Assembly: GCA_039111635.1 (NCBI GenBank)
Contig: JBCAQO010000007.1
Span: forward strand, 558,001 to 622,000
Length of the DNA: 64,000 nt
Source: Heterobasidion occidentale
Lineage: Eukaryota; Basidiomycota; Agaricomycetes; Russulales; Bondarzewiaceae
Direction of reading: 5' to 3'
This document shows, piece after piece, positions 20,943 to 31,801 of this stretch (positions are counted from its first letter, which is position 1; every line of letters starts with the position of its first letter). The notes beneath the pieces were generated by a model. It searched no databases, was not told the DNA's origin, and was given only the letters and a program-made list of their open reading frames with translations. The position numbers were made by a program, and so were the translations under genes.

Positions 20943-23900
20943 ATGTCTCTCAAAGTCATCAAGACTCGCTCAAAGGGCAACAACGCTCTCGAATTCGCTA
21001 CGTTGATTGCACAACTGGCCGTGGACGTGTCAAGTCTAGCCTCGTTCCCGCCAGCAGCGGCAGCTGCGTCTGCCGTTTTGACTATCCTCGGGACAGTGCA
21101 GGCGAGTGAAATCCAAGGTCGTCTGTGTTTCTCCACTCACATCTGTATCTCCAAAGGCCGTGAAGTCGAACCGAGATGACTGTTTTCGTCTTGCACGCCG
21201 CGCAGCTCGCTTACTTATTGACCTCGGTCGTCGAATGGAAGGTAAATGGGAGAGTGCACCCCAGGCACTGCTTGAAAACGTTCGGGACTTTGAGAGGTAG
21301 GAGCCTATACTATGTCTTCTTTCATCTCTTTGCTATGTGCTCAATGTCCGAAGAACCTTGATATCCATACGCGATTTCATGCTTGGAGCTGCGCAAGTAA
21401 AATGGATTAATCGTTTTCTGCAAAAGTCCGATATCGAGGCCGCCATCATGGATCATAACACCCGGTTGGAGGAGGCGTCCCATTCATTTCAGGTTTTTTT
21501 TCTTCATGTTGCCATATTCTACACGACACCTATCGCAAGGTATTATCACACAGATGGCCTCGCTTATAGAGATTCAGCATGATGTTTGGCACTTGCGCAG
21601 CGGCTTCTCTATCGCACAAACCGCGGGTGCATCGAATCTCGTAACATTCCCTGGTGTTCCACCATACGCGTCTGAGGATGCGGCCACATATGTCCCGCCT
21701 CCGACATGGACGCCCTCGGATCCGTCGAAAGAGATTGCAGTAGTCCAACATACAAAATCAATCACGGACGTTGTAGCCATTGACGACAGCAGCTCCATTT
21801 CAAAACCAGATACTGCAAGGATCGCCCGAACGCTTGCTACCGAAGTGGCAGCCTTTCTCGGAGATAGCCCAGAAGCGTGCGACGAATTTGGGGTAAAACA
21901 TGCCTCTTCTACCGCTTCAACTCATGGCTGATTCGTTTGTCATGCTCAGTTTCGGAAGTACCATCAGTCTGAGGTCATTCTTCGCAAGCCGAACCGAAGG
22001 GTACAGGGATGGTTCTCTGGGATAGCCGAGGTGGATGTGAATGGCCAAAAGATGATGTCAAAGCGTTATGACGAGCCTACCAAGACCGCAGCTGTCAGGG
22101 TGAGTATCACATTGAGTAGCTTCGATATGGTGGTTTGCTCAAGTCAGAATCTGCTAGCGGTGGATGAATGATATCAAGATGTTGCGTAGCATCTAGTGAG
22201 TTCTTTCCATTCTTTCCATGTACGGGACGGCTAATATGTGAACTGCCATCAGTCACGAAAATCTCCCTCAGATTTTGGGTTACTCAGATGGAAAGACACC
22301 GACGCCCTTCATTCTGATGGCCCCAGGTGATCTTCCTCCGCATCTGCTTCTTTACCCTCTAACCCGCATGTTGAACGCTCAACAATATCTAGTAAAAATA
22401 AACGATGTTCATGCATATGTCCAGACGACATTGAAGACCCAGACGCTTGCGTCCTCGGCAAGTACAATGTTACGGATGGTGGAGGAATTTTTTTTCTGGG
22501 GAATATACACACTACTAATTTCATCACCTGAAGTATCGTGATATCACTGTGCGTGAAATAATCTTCAAATTTTTGAAACCAACTTGGACCAGTCACCCAT
22601 CAGTCGGCGGCTCTACACCTGAAACAACAGCTTTCTCTGAATAATGGCGAACTGCAAGATTTTGTTGAGGTATGAGGCAGCCTACTTTCCTATCATTCAC
22701 GATCTTACCTCGGAGCAGAACGCTAGCTTTACGATCAGCGAAGATAAGAACATTGTCCTCGGTCTACCTCCTCCAAAAGAAGAGACGTGGCACACATTCC
22801 GCAGCTATAGCTTGACAGAGACTCTAGTAGATTGTACACTCAAAGTAATCAAGTCGTTTCCTTTTTTGCTCTTCCTAATATCTGACAATGTATAGCATTT
22901 GAAAGATCCAGCAATTGATCCTACTTCTTCGAGCGATGTCACTGTGCAGGTATACGTCATCTACTTTCATTGTCGGTATGCAATACACTCATTGCTGGCG
23001 TTACTGCAGAAAATTCAGCAGCTTAGAGCCTTGCTCGAGGCACTTCTTCCTAGAGCGAGCCATGACCCAAACCTTCATCCAAGCCTCGAGGAGCTGCTTG
23101 AAGATGCGGTACACAGACTCAACTGTATAACGCTCTCTGACCTTCGCCATAACTGCCTTTCTCGAAACGTGCACAGCCACCAATGGACGCACCGGGCACC
23201 CATGGGAAAAAACAGCGTGGGCGACTATGGCTATATCCCTGCGGGAGGTACTTTTGAAGAATTTCAAAGCCTTGGGAACGTAGTCGACCGGGAACCAGGC
23301 ACCTTTTCCTTCGTTTCGGAGGTCACTGGCAAGCAGACGCAATTTCTGAACGGATTTATAGATCGACAGGACGTTGAGCCGTTCGTACTTCATAACGGAT
23401 TGGAGGGGTGCGCCGCTTTTGTCTGGATACCCACCCGTTTACACGTTCTGAAGATATTGATCATCCTAGGTGGCCTACTATTGTCGGCCCTAGGGCTGAG
23501 GTCACGGTGTTTGTATTTCGACGGGTTTATATGGACTCCGTGAACAACGCTTGGAAATTCTTGTTGAAAAGCGCACGGCCAATCGCCGAAAGCCATGGTG
23601 TGGATCCACATCAGCTAATATTGAGTGCGTCCAGTTCCTCAATACATATACATCTCCTCAAAAATACTGATGTACGTTCTGCAGTAACTCAGACGACTAC
23701 TACCAACGATCATAGAGTGAAGGACTGCAGTCCTCCTCCGCTCCCTATGCCTGGCCAACGCCAAGGACCTGCATTTCCGACCAATCTGCCCTTTAACCAC
23801 TCACAAAGCCGCCATGGCCACTCGTTTGGGCGGTTCGGTACCAACCAGGTGTCGGCACCGCCCAGGATTGTGTACCTCTTCACTTCAGCCAGTCCCGATC

Positions 23901-24522
23901 ATCAGGTCTTTTGGACGGACAACCCGATGGGGAAACCGCGCCCCCGTGAGTATCGCTCAACGAGTTGGACATACAGCGGCTCATCCGGATGGTATGCTGC
24001 CCACATTCGTCATTGATTATTGATGCACGGAGAGTCTGACATTTACAACTCTGATTGAAGGCCGACTTCAGACATCAGCTACATTCAGCTGCATGAAGAG
24101 GACTTCGCTGGCTAGGACGTGGACTCTATAGGGATGCATGGTTGCTTAAACGTACTCTACCGAATGGTCAATTCAGTATCAACTCCAACATTGGTCCATT
24201 TCATTGCTGAAGAGGCTGCAGCGGTGCCCGACGCAGCGCTTGACACGGAGAAAGGAAACGAGGGAACATTCATCTTGGATTCCAATCACGATTGTACCAC
24301 TTCTATGTTGAGAGGCAATGCACAAGGACCAGCCACACGGTGGTTTGGGTTCTCAAGATTCGCATTTCTATTCTAGATTGTATGAAAGGAGGTCTTCTAA
24401 CACGCCCAGAAAGCGCCCTGTCATTAGCCATAGCCTGCGGTAAATTAGCTTCCCTCATCTCGACTCAGCACGACATTGAATCAACGACTAGTATGCTCAC
24501 GCTGTACACGTGGTATCTATGA
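20943..24522 (+). pseudogene. MLKL_NTD-like helical bundle plus diverged kinase-like protein, probably damaged
   Basis: The start MSLKVIKTRSKGNNALEFA at 20943 leads to a four-helix bundle assembled over about four exons: TLIAQLAVDVSSLASFPPAA, DDCFRLARRAARLLIDLGRR, LLENVRDFER, TLISIRDFMLGAAQVKWINR and HNTRLEEASHSF. This is the pattern of fungal MLKL_NTD/HeLo-like adaptor domains used in cell-death and NLR proteins. A kinase N-lobe-like part follows: GWFSGIAEVDVNGQKMMSKRY, RWMNDIKMLRSI and SHENLPQILGYSDGKTPTPF. I find no HRD or DFG motif. Later exons carry LPPPKEETWHTFRSYSLTET and TFEEFQSLGNVV, then LDTHPFTRSEDIDHPRWPT. The frame is lost near 23405 (after LHNGLEG) and again near 24300 (after SNHDCTT, resuming FYVERQC in the next frame). 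The last part ends TSMLTLYTWYL. A fragment of the same family lies at 27811-27985. The intact family member is probably a signalling pseudokinase; this copy is likely inactive unless both breaks are sequencing errors. Confidence 0.6.
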
Positions 24523-24538
24523 GCTCTCACAATCACGA

Positions 24539-26103
24539 TCACACCGACAATGCCATATCTTCCTCAATGTTTACAACCATTTCCTTGGACTTGCCTCCCC
24601 TCGTCCCCTCCTGTGCCCCCATACTGGCGGATGATCTTGATTCGAGAGATACCGAGCTATGCACATGCACATGCACATCCTCGACACCATTAGTGTCAAG
24701 GTGCGAAGCCACCGTGGAAGCGATTCGGTTTGCTGGGGCGGCAGCGAAGGCTGACATGCTCGAGATACCATGACCTGAATGACCACTCATATCCGACACA
24801 GTCTTCTGGCATGCAACAAAGATGATGATGAGTGTTGGATAAATACCCTATCAACAGCCAGAATGATGGTCAGTGCAGAGCCCGGAGGGCAAAAATACAT
24901 TCACCTACTGCGAGCTGCATCATTGTGGGTGTGGACATATGGGTCGCTGGCTGGCCATCAGCGACACCGAGACGCTCACTCGCGATTAACGCGATCTGAG
25001 AGTACACATCAATATAACAGATGCGTGCATAAAGCTGATGGACGCACCCATATTACACAGTAAAGTACGCCCGACTCAATAAACACAATCATGATCTTCT
25101 CAACAGCAGTCCGGCGGTGACTGACAGTATTTTGACGGATGGACTGCCTGTACAGCCTATTTTGTGAACACCGCTAATGACGTCGGAGAAAGGACGATCA
25201 GATTAGAATAGAATAGAATAAATTCATCATACAAAGATTAGGGAATTTGACTCACCATGCTTTGTATGTAATGGACGAGGTGGCCACCATGTTCGTCACG
25301 AGAGCGAGTGGCCAGCTCACCTGTTGTAGGTAATCTATGGTGTCTACTAGATAATCAGACTGCAAAACCACATTAGTGAGCAGCAGCCCTATGTATACAA
25401 GGTTTATAGCTGTCACGAAAAATATCAGCTTTTAAGGCGTATCACAAAGGACGAAGGGACACACCAATAGCACAACTCAGAAGTACCACATGGACAGCGA
25501 TCACTTTCTTGTGATCTTGCCATAGAACACAGGCTCTCCAAACGACAATAGCGTCGCTAATGGAAAACTGCACGCTTTGATGAGATACCATTGCTAAATT
25601 TCAAGTCTGATAGGGTGCACGAACGATAACATTCGAGAAACTGGTTCCAATCCCAGATAATATGTTTTGCGATAGATTGATAGCAGGAAATTTGTCCTCT
25701 AGTGATACATCTAGTTGTCGAAAGAAAAGATTATGAAGGGTGATGATTGTGCCAGCGACATCTATTGCCGAGGAGGCTGTCGAAGCGGCAAACAGAGTTA
25801 AGGTCGCAACCAGCATCATTATGTTTGCTCTAGACTTGTCCTTGTTGTACTTCTCACTGAATCGGTCGTGTCATTTAGCACAACAGACTCATGACAGGAA
25901 AACTCACAGGAGAAGATAGGTTGATATGCATATCAGAATAGCATGTATTCCTATACAAGGTGATATGAAGTTTCGACGCTTGGAATATACACAACAGGAG
26001 AGTCCATACCAAAGAACAGGGTCTGACAGAGCAATGACGCAGTGTCTAGCAGAAGAACCTCACCTACATGGCGAAGGACTTCCAACGGAATGTTCACAGA
26101 CAT
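24539..26103 (-). CDS. Seven-TM-type fungal membrane protein, unknown function (second copy type)
   Basis: Reading leftwards from the ATG at 26103: MSVNIPLEVLRHVGEVLLLD, then short exons IHAILICISTYLLL and EKYNKDKSRANIMMLVATLT (helix TLFAASTASSAIDVAGTIIT). Next come DAIVVWRACVLWQDHKKVIA, AINLVYIGLLLTNVVLQSDY and VSWPLALVTNMVATSSITYK. The final exon contains PTLIIIFVACQKTVSDMSGH and a hydrophilic tail ending EDMALSV at the stop 24539-24541. The W-R-A-W/C-V-L-W motif after a helix and the late TxMxATxxIxYK motif are hallmarks I associate with the large basidiomycete seven-TM family of unknown ligand. Exon joins were read by eye but keep a single plausible protein. It is convergent with the damaged MLKL_NTD-like gene, only 16 bases apart. 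Confidence 0.75.
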
Positions 26104-28000
26104 TTCACTGTCAGAAAAGAGGTGGTTGGTTGGATTGGCGTCCGAGTGAGACTTGGATTATTCGTCTGATTTTTATGTTGAATGAAACGTGGGAGAAAAA
26201 AGTATGCTCTGAGACACCAGCTGTAGAAAGAGGAAGAGGACGGAGTCAGGACTGTGAGAGCAACATGCCTATGTTTAAAAGGAAAAGCTCCGCCTGAGAC
26301 AGCACCGCGCTTGTTCTAGATAAAGTAGTGTATTAGTTGATTAGGACCTCAACAGATCTAACACACTGCCAGGTACTCGCGTTGACCGGTGGTATCGGGA
26401 GATGGTATCAAAGTCCGATGTGTCCCACGGAGGTGATCTGGCGTTGTGTGAGTGAATTGAATTAGTGTATGTGTAACACATAGGGAGACATACAGGAGTT
26501 CTATTTGAATTTGATACTTTACGAAGCGTAACTTGCATGTTACACACGCTTGGATTGGAACCGATTATACATACTCGGAACAGTTGCTGTTGTGCTCCAG
26601 ATCTTGAGCACAGCGCTCGATTGATTGAATTTGGCATAGCAGCCTGATTGATTCGATACTTAGCAGAAAGTGTCCATACCTCTGTTACTACGCAAAAAAC
26701 TTAACAGCACTTGACACCATGATGTTGCAGATAGGGAGGGAGCCATGTAAAATCTCAGCCTTGGCACCATCAGTATTACCGATATCCGCACTTTGACACT
26801 CATGAGCGCTAGAATTTCGGGGAAGTTGAGATGACGCTGCGGGGGTCGGTGTGGTTGAGGAAAAGAAGATATGTGCATGCGAGAGTTCCCGAGCGGCCTT
26901 TGCCAGCTACTGATTCAACAACCAGGTCGATATATGCGCGAATATGTCATAAGGTTGACTTAGATGTCTGATCAGCGTTTAAGGGAGAGGCGAAGAAAAC
27001 AAAGAAAAGGACTTGAGCGCACCCTTACGATGGAATATAGCGACATGCTCAGGCGAGCCACCAAACTACGTGTTCATCTCGCGCGCTATGAAGCATGAGG
27101 GCATGAGAGCGAGCATCACGAGACGTACTGGAATAAAGAATGGAAAAAATTCAATGAATGATCGGGCTGTAATTTCTCGGTTCGCGTTCGCGAGCTGAAG
27201 GGGTAGGCGACAAGAGCGGTTGGGACTAGGAATCAGAGAGATGCGGATATCCGGAGACCACGTCGGAGGTTGAAGGAGGATCGCATACGTTTCTGCCTTT
27301 GGGAGACTAGAGAGATGTGGAGACAATCGATGTTGCTCGACGCTGCTCAGTACCTCAACCCTCTCTCCCTCAGCCTCCCTCAGCTCGACTCTGGATGTCA
27401 GTGCTTGTCGACGATCTGGGACCGGATGGCGACTCAAACGCGACCCAAATATGTCGGCATTGTATGCGTTCTCGCTGACGAGAAGCAGAGGTCCTCCCGC
27501 GGTGGGCGACATCAGTGCCGGGAACGTCTGTATCAGGATAATCCACCATGACGACACGGACAGCAATGTAGACGGAGTTTACGAGGCGTGTGAGATGTTA
27601 TTAGAGGCTGTGGCGATTAGATGAAGACGGACGGAGTTCGAGGTTGAGCTCAATGTGCAAGCCGATCGGATGTCTCCGTGTAAACTCAATTTCTCCCTTT
27701 ATCAACAAAGACTATACACCGCCCATCACCTCGCGCTATTGCAGTGGCTTCTCCCTTTACACGCTCTGCACTCATATTTTTGGTGTTGTCGCACCACAGA
27801 TATTTCAGCGGTCCTGATCATGAGATCTTTCGGACAACCCGATGTGTATTCCTCGGAGAACCGACCTAGACATACAGCAGCTCATCGTGCGCTGCCGACA
27901 TCCGACATTCTTTTCAGTGTACAGAGGGTCTGATCGACGGCCAAGTTCAGATATCAACTGCATTCAGCTCTTTGGAGAGAACTTCTTAACCCGTGTAGCA
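26104..28000. other. 1.9-kb intergenic stretch with remnants
   Basis: No intact gene is recognised. A minus-strand open frame at 27066-27566 (containing FPALMSPTAGGPLLLVSENA) has hydrophobic stretches that could be the relic of a membrane-protein exon, but it lacks a convincing start or partner exons. A family relic lies at 27811-27985 (separate entry). Confidence 0.5.
27811..27985 (+). repeat. Diverged partial duplicate of the 3' part of the MLKL_NTD-like gene
   Basis: Collinear matching blocks are shared with about 23888-24105. GGACAACCCGATG recurs exactly at both sites. GACATACAGCAGCTCATC matches GACATACAGCGGCTCATC with one change. TCAGATATCAACTGCATTCA matches TCAGACATCAGCTACATTCA with three changes. 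Both copies can encode LDIQ-LI and RP-SDI--IQL, so this was coding sequence. It lies immediately downstream of the TAH18 gene, on the opposite strand. Confidence 0.55.
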
Positions 28001-30345
28001 TCAACTCCAACATTCCTCCATCAGCCGCCCCTCACGTTCCATATGACTCACGAATGCCTTCGCTGCCTCATCATCCATCCCACCATGTGTTCGCGCCGCC
28101 TCTACAATCGCTCCTCTGACCCCTGCAGGCATTTTATTCGCAGATCTGCACTAAAATATCAAAGACCTAGCCATGCAATTGAACGGGATGTAAATGCGTA
28201 CCCTGATATATATACCCATGCGCCTTGACTTCCCACGAGCTCCCATATTCTCTGGCTGTCTTCGGAGATCAAATCCTGCACATATGTCCTTTTCACCCCC
28301 TCAGGTACGTTTCGCGAGCACGCAGCGCGGTACGTGAGTTTTCCGCTCTCCACGTAGGACTTCCATTCGCCATGGTAGTGCTGGTCCTTCGCGGCCGAAC
28401 GGCAACCGAGATATAGCGTGTTGCCTAGTCAAAGTTATTCGTTAGCTCGGAGACAATTTCGTGGAGTCAGAACGGGATATACTTGTTGCACCGACGTGTA
28501 TACGTTTCTCGAGCAGGGCGCGCATAGGCGCAACGCCTGTCCCCGGACCCACGCAGATCACGGGCGTGTCAGTACTGCTTGGCAAGGACAGTAGTCCCTT
28601 CTGTAGGCCAATGCGGAGCGTGTCACCTTGAGAATAGGTGCGCCAGGAGTTAGCCATGATGTCGATATGATCGTGATGCACAGACAAGGCTTACCTGGGC
28701 GCAGTGAGGCGAGGAATGCGGTGCATACACCACGTCTGGGGACCTTGAGCTTTGTCCGGTATTGCACGATGGCAACGCACAGGTGGATTTCATGAGGATG
28801 GTGCTGATAGTTCGGAAGGAAATCAATCACTGTCGTTTGAGGCCCAATATGAGGGGAGAAAATATACGGTTATGGAACTTGCGATAGAGAATTGCCTTGG
28901 TCGCAGCGACGGAAAGAGGTCAAAAATATAGTCCTTGGGTATTTTGACATGTCGGAACTCTTCCAGGACCTCACGAATGGTCCGTCGAACGCGTTGACAG
29001 TACTCATACAATTCATCCTTTGATGCAATCAGCCGTTATCCTGTCAGCACCGGCATGTGCGTCTCACTTACCGCTCCTTCTGCAGATACAAAGTCATCTA
29101 GTTTCTCTTTTTCCCGCTCGTCAGATGTGAAATGCCGAAGGAGGTTAAAGAATGATCGCTTTGGCACAGCGTTGATGTCCAAGTAACGAGTGAATATGAT
29201 TCGGAGAGTTGAGACGGATGGTAAATGGTCTGGAAACGTCTGATCTGATGACACCAAAGGGGATTAAGAGCGTATTGCAACAGGATGTGAGATGATGAGG
29301 TATCACCTTCCAACACGCGCTCGATTCTGACAGGATCATCCGCAACGTTCGCCCAGCCGACTGTGGTCAAAAAAGCATCGACATCGACAGGTGATGCTTC
29401 TGGATGTATCACGGCGACATCTCCAGGCTCATAGCTGAGTGTAAATTCAAGCTGAATTTAAATACTACTAGGAAACTAGATACGCACGAGATATCATCGT
29501 CACAGTGAAACTCAAGATGCCGGACATCTTGATACCAATCGGACGCAGTGATACGGTCATTCAGCATTACTGTAGCTGTGTGATACTCCCTGTCGGTCAT
29601 TAGGGGGTCCTTGTCCTCCGAGATCGTCTCCTCCGGCGTTTCGTGCAGAGCGATTCGGGGAGGAGACAGGCTGTCGGCCGAGTACACATCTATCCCAGGT
29701 GGTAGGGGATGAAGATGCGATAGCATCTCTGTGAAATTTCTAGTCCAAGGCTCCAGAGCTCCATCTATGCTATAGACAATAGAATATTCGATGAATCAGA
29801 GCTCGAAACACAGGCATAGTACCGCACGGGACTCACCCTAGAGGATGCTGATCATCGCCTTCTCCCCTCGCACATATCTCGGTTGCCCCTAAGCTCTCCA
29901 AGCGGCGAGAGAGCTTCTTCGATGGCCAACAAAACTTTTCATATGCCGTATCCCCAAGACCGAACACGGCGTATTCAAGATCCTCGAATAGATCGGATGG
30001 CAAGTCGGACCTGAGCAGCATGTTCCACATGGGTGTCATCGAGCGGGGCTCTTTGCCTGTACCAGTCGTGGATACAACAAACACAACAAGATGCTCCGAG
30101 ACTAGATCGGTCTGCACAGTATCAGATTGTTCTGATGGGCAAAAAAGATGCGGTAGACTGACAAGAGGGTATGCGTCCATGCTCAGGACACGGCAAGCCA
30201 AACGTATCCTTCGACAGCTGATCGCGATCCTGTCCGCAGCATCTTGAGCGTTTCCTGTCTCCGTTGCGTACAATATGGTGATGTTGCGTGAGCCATGAAG
30301 GTCGTGTACTGGAGCATCGACTTCTTGTGAGTCAAGGCTGGTCAT
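28001..30345 (-). CDS. TAH18: NADPH-dependent diflavin oxidoreductase (Tah18/NDOR1 type)
   Basis: Passes electrons from NADPH through FAD and FMN to Dre2 in cytosolic iron-sulfur protein assembly. Start MTSLDSQEVDAPVHDLHGSR at 30345. The flavodoxin part shows ITILYATETGNAQDAADRIA, VVSTTGTGKEPRSM and YAVFGLGDTAYEKFCWPSKK. The connecting/FAD part shows YEPGDVAVIHPEA, then RPRQFSIAS (FAD-binding R-x-[FY]-S). The NADPH part shows VICVGPGTGVAPMRALLEKR, YLGCRSAAKDQHYHGEW and GAWVYISG. The final exon (SANKMPAGVRGAIVEAA to EREGRLMEECWS, stop 28001-28003) carries the aromatic-plus-one C-terminus typical of the family. Roughly ten small introns; all conserved blocks are in order. It is divergent from LCL3, with only 105 bases between the start codons. 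Confidence 0.95.
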
Positions 30346-30450
30346 GGCAGTTATCAGATAACTCGGAGGTGCATGATCTAAGCGCCTTCCGGGGCCTTTC
30401 CAACGTGTGCACGGTTCTTGTCAACTCCTGCCTTTCAACTTTCCGGCACA
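30346..30450. promoter_or_regulatory. Compact bidirectional promoter TAH18 / LCL3
   Basis: Only 105 bases separate the two divergent start codons, so both genes probably share one nucleosome-free region. No TATA box is visible. Confidence 0.5.
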
Positions 30451-31643
30451 ATGCCCTCCTTACCATGGTCTGCTCGGAATAAATCTCACGATATTGAAGA
30501 TGACCTTAAGAGATTGCGCACCAGACTCCAGACGATCCCTACGGAGACGCTCGTCGTATCAGCCATCGTACTCGGGTCAGTGACTACCCTCGGAACCACC
30601 GCTCTATACAGGCGTTTCTTCAAGAGAATACCGACCTCAGAATGGATCACGCCTAACATTTTGAAGAAGAAGAGGTGGATCAAGGGCGTCGTAACGAGGT
30701 GCGTCTGTTCATTCTTCTCGTGTGACTGTTCGATGATACGAGTTGCAGCGTCGGCGATGCAGATAACTTTCGATTGTATCATACTCCTGGGTTCGGGTGG
30801 AAGTGGCCTCTCAAGTTCAGACGAATACCGACTGCTACCAAGGGTGAGTGTATCTCCGGGGACGATGCTGCGCTGCAATCTGATGAAGGTCCCCAGAACT
30901 GGGCGGTCAAACAATACACATACGACTAGCCGGAGTTGACGCTCCAGAGGTGTGTAGCTATCCTTCTGATCAATGCATCACAACACTGGAATTGATTGAT
31001 TTTATGTACAGGCAGCGCATTTCGGTCGCCCAAGTCAGCCATATGCAGAACAAGCACTCCAATGGCTGAAATCAAACGCAGAGTGTAAGACCGTCTATTG
31101 TCAGCTCATTCGTAAAGACCAATATTCCCGCATCGTGCGTGATTTCCGCTCTCAACCCTCCTGTCAAACTTCTCACAACTGACTTTACCGGTGTGTTATC
31201 AGGTAGCAGTCACCCTCCTAGCCCCGCGTATCCTCCCAGGGTTTTTGTTCTCCGGGAAGTTCCTGTCGCTTGAGATGCTTCGGGCGGGCTGGGTTGAGGT
31301 GTACGAACAAGCCGGCGCCGAGTATGGGAGATGGGGGAAGGATGAGTTCCTCCGCGCTCAAGCGGAAGCACAGTGAGTGTCGCAGAACATATCCGTCTTA
31401 CTTTTCACACAAGCGCTGATCTTGATCCTTGCACCTCGCTTCAGGGCTTCTCGTCGCGGCATATGGAAGTCGGGTATGAATGCTGAATCACCATCAGAGT
31501 ACAAACGCCGATATCGTGAAGCGGACTCGGCCCATTCCTCTAAACCAAGCGCGAAGCCGCCAGGGAAAGAAGAGCCCGCTGGGTTTCTTCATCGGTTGTT
31601 TGGTCGTCCAGCTAGCATCACCAAAGCAAAGACAAAAGCCTAA
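30451..31643 (+). CDS. LCL3: Probable mitochondrial endonuclease Lcl3 (staphylococcal-nuclease fold)
   Basis: Start at the ATG 30451, [21 protein letters not shown] membrane anchor lies at about residues 35-55 ([20 protein letters not shown]). The SNase domain follows: [41 protein letters not shown] (Ca/catalytic Arg and Asp), [51 protein letters not shown] and SRRGIWKSG. The C-terminus is basic ([12 protein letters not shown]) with the stop at 31641-31643. Anchor, RLAGVDAPE and the W-V-x-V-Y-E-Q-x-G-A-x-Y block match fungal Lcl3 proteins of similar length. About five introns. Confidence 0.92.
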
Positions 31644-31801
31644 TTTCATCAGATCCTTGACTGGCTGGCCCATGTCGAATAGGATAGATTACAGTATTGA
31701 AAATGAACTTGTACAGATTATACCAAAGATCGCTGGTGTATGAGGGGAACCACACTGCGCAATAGCAACAGTCATAAATATAAGCATAGAATACGAGTGA
31801 A

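Noticed and set aside
28000..28022. Match ATCAACTCCAACATT shared with 24178-24192 as further evidence of duplication
   Set aside because: This segment at 28000 is the conserved C-terminal codons of TAH18 (EECWS) read backwards, so the match is probably coincidence. Only 27811-27985 is used.
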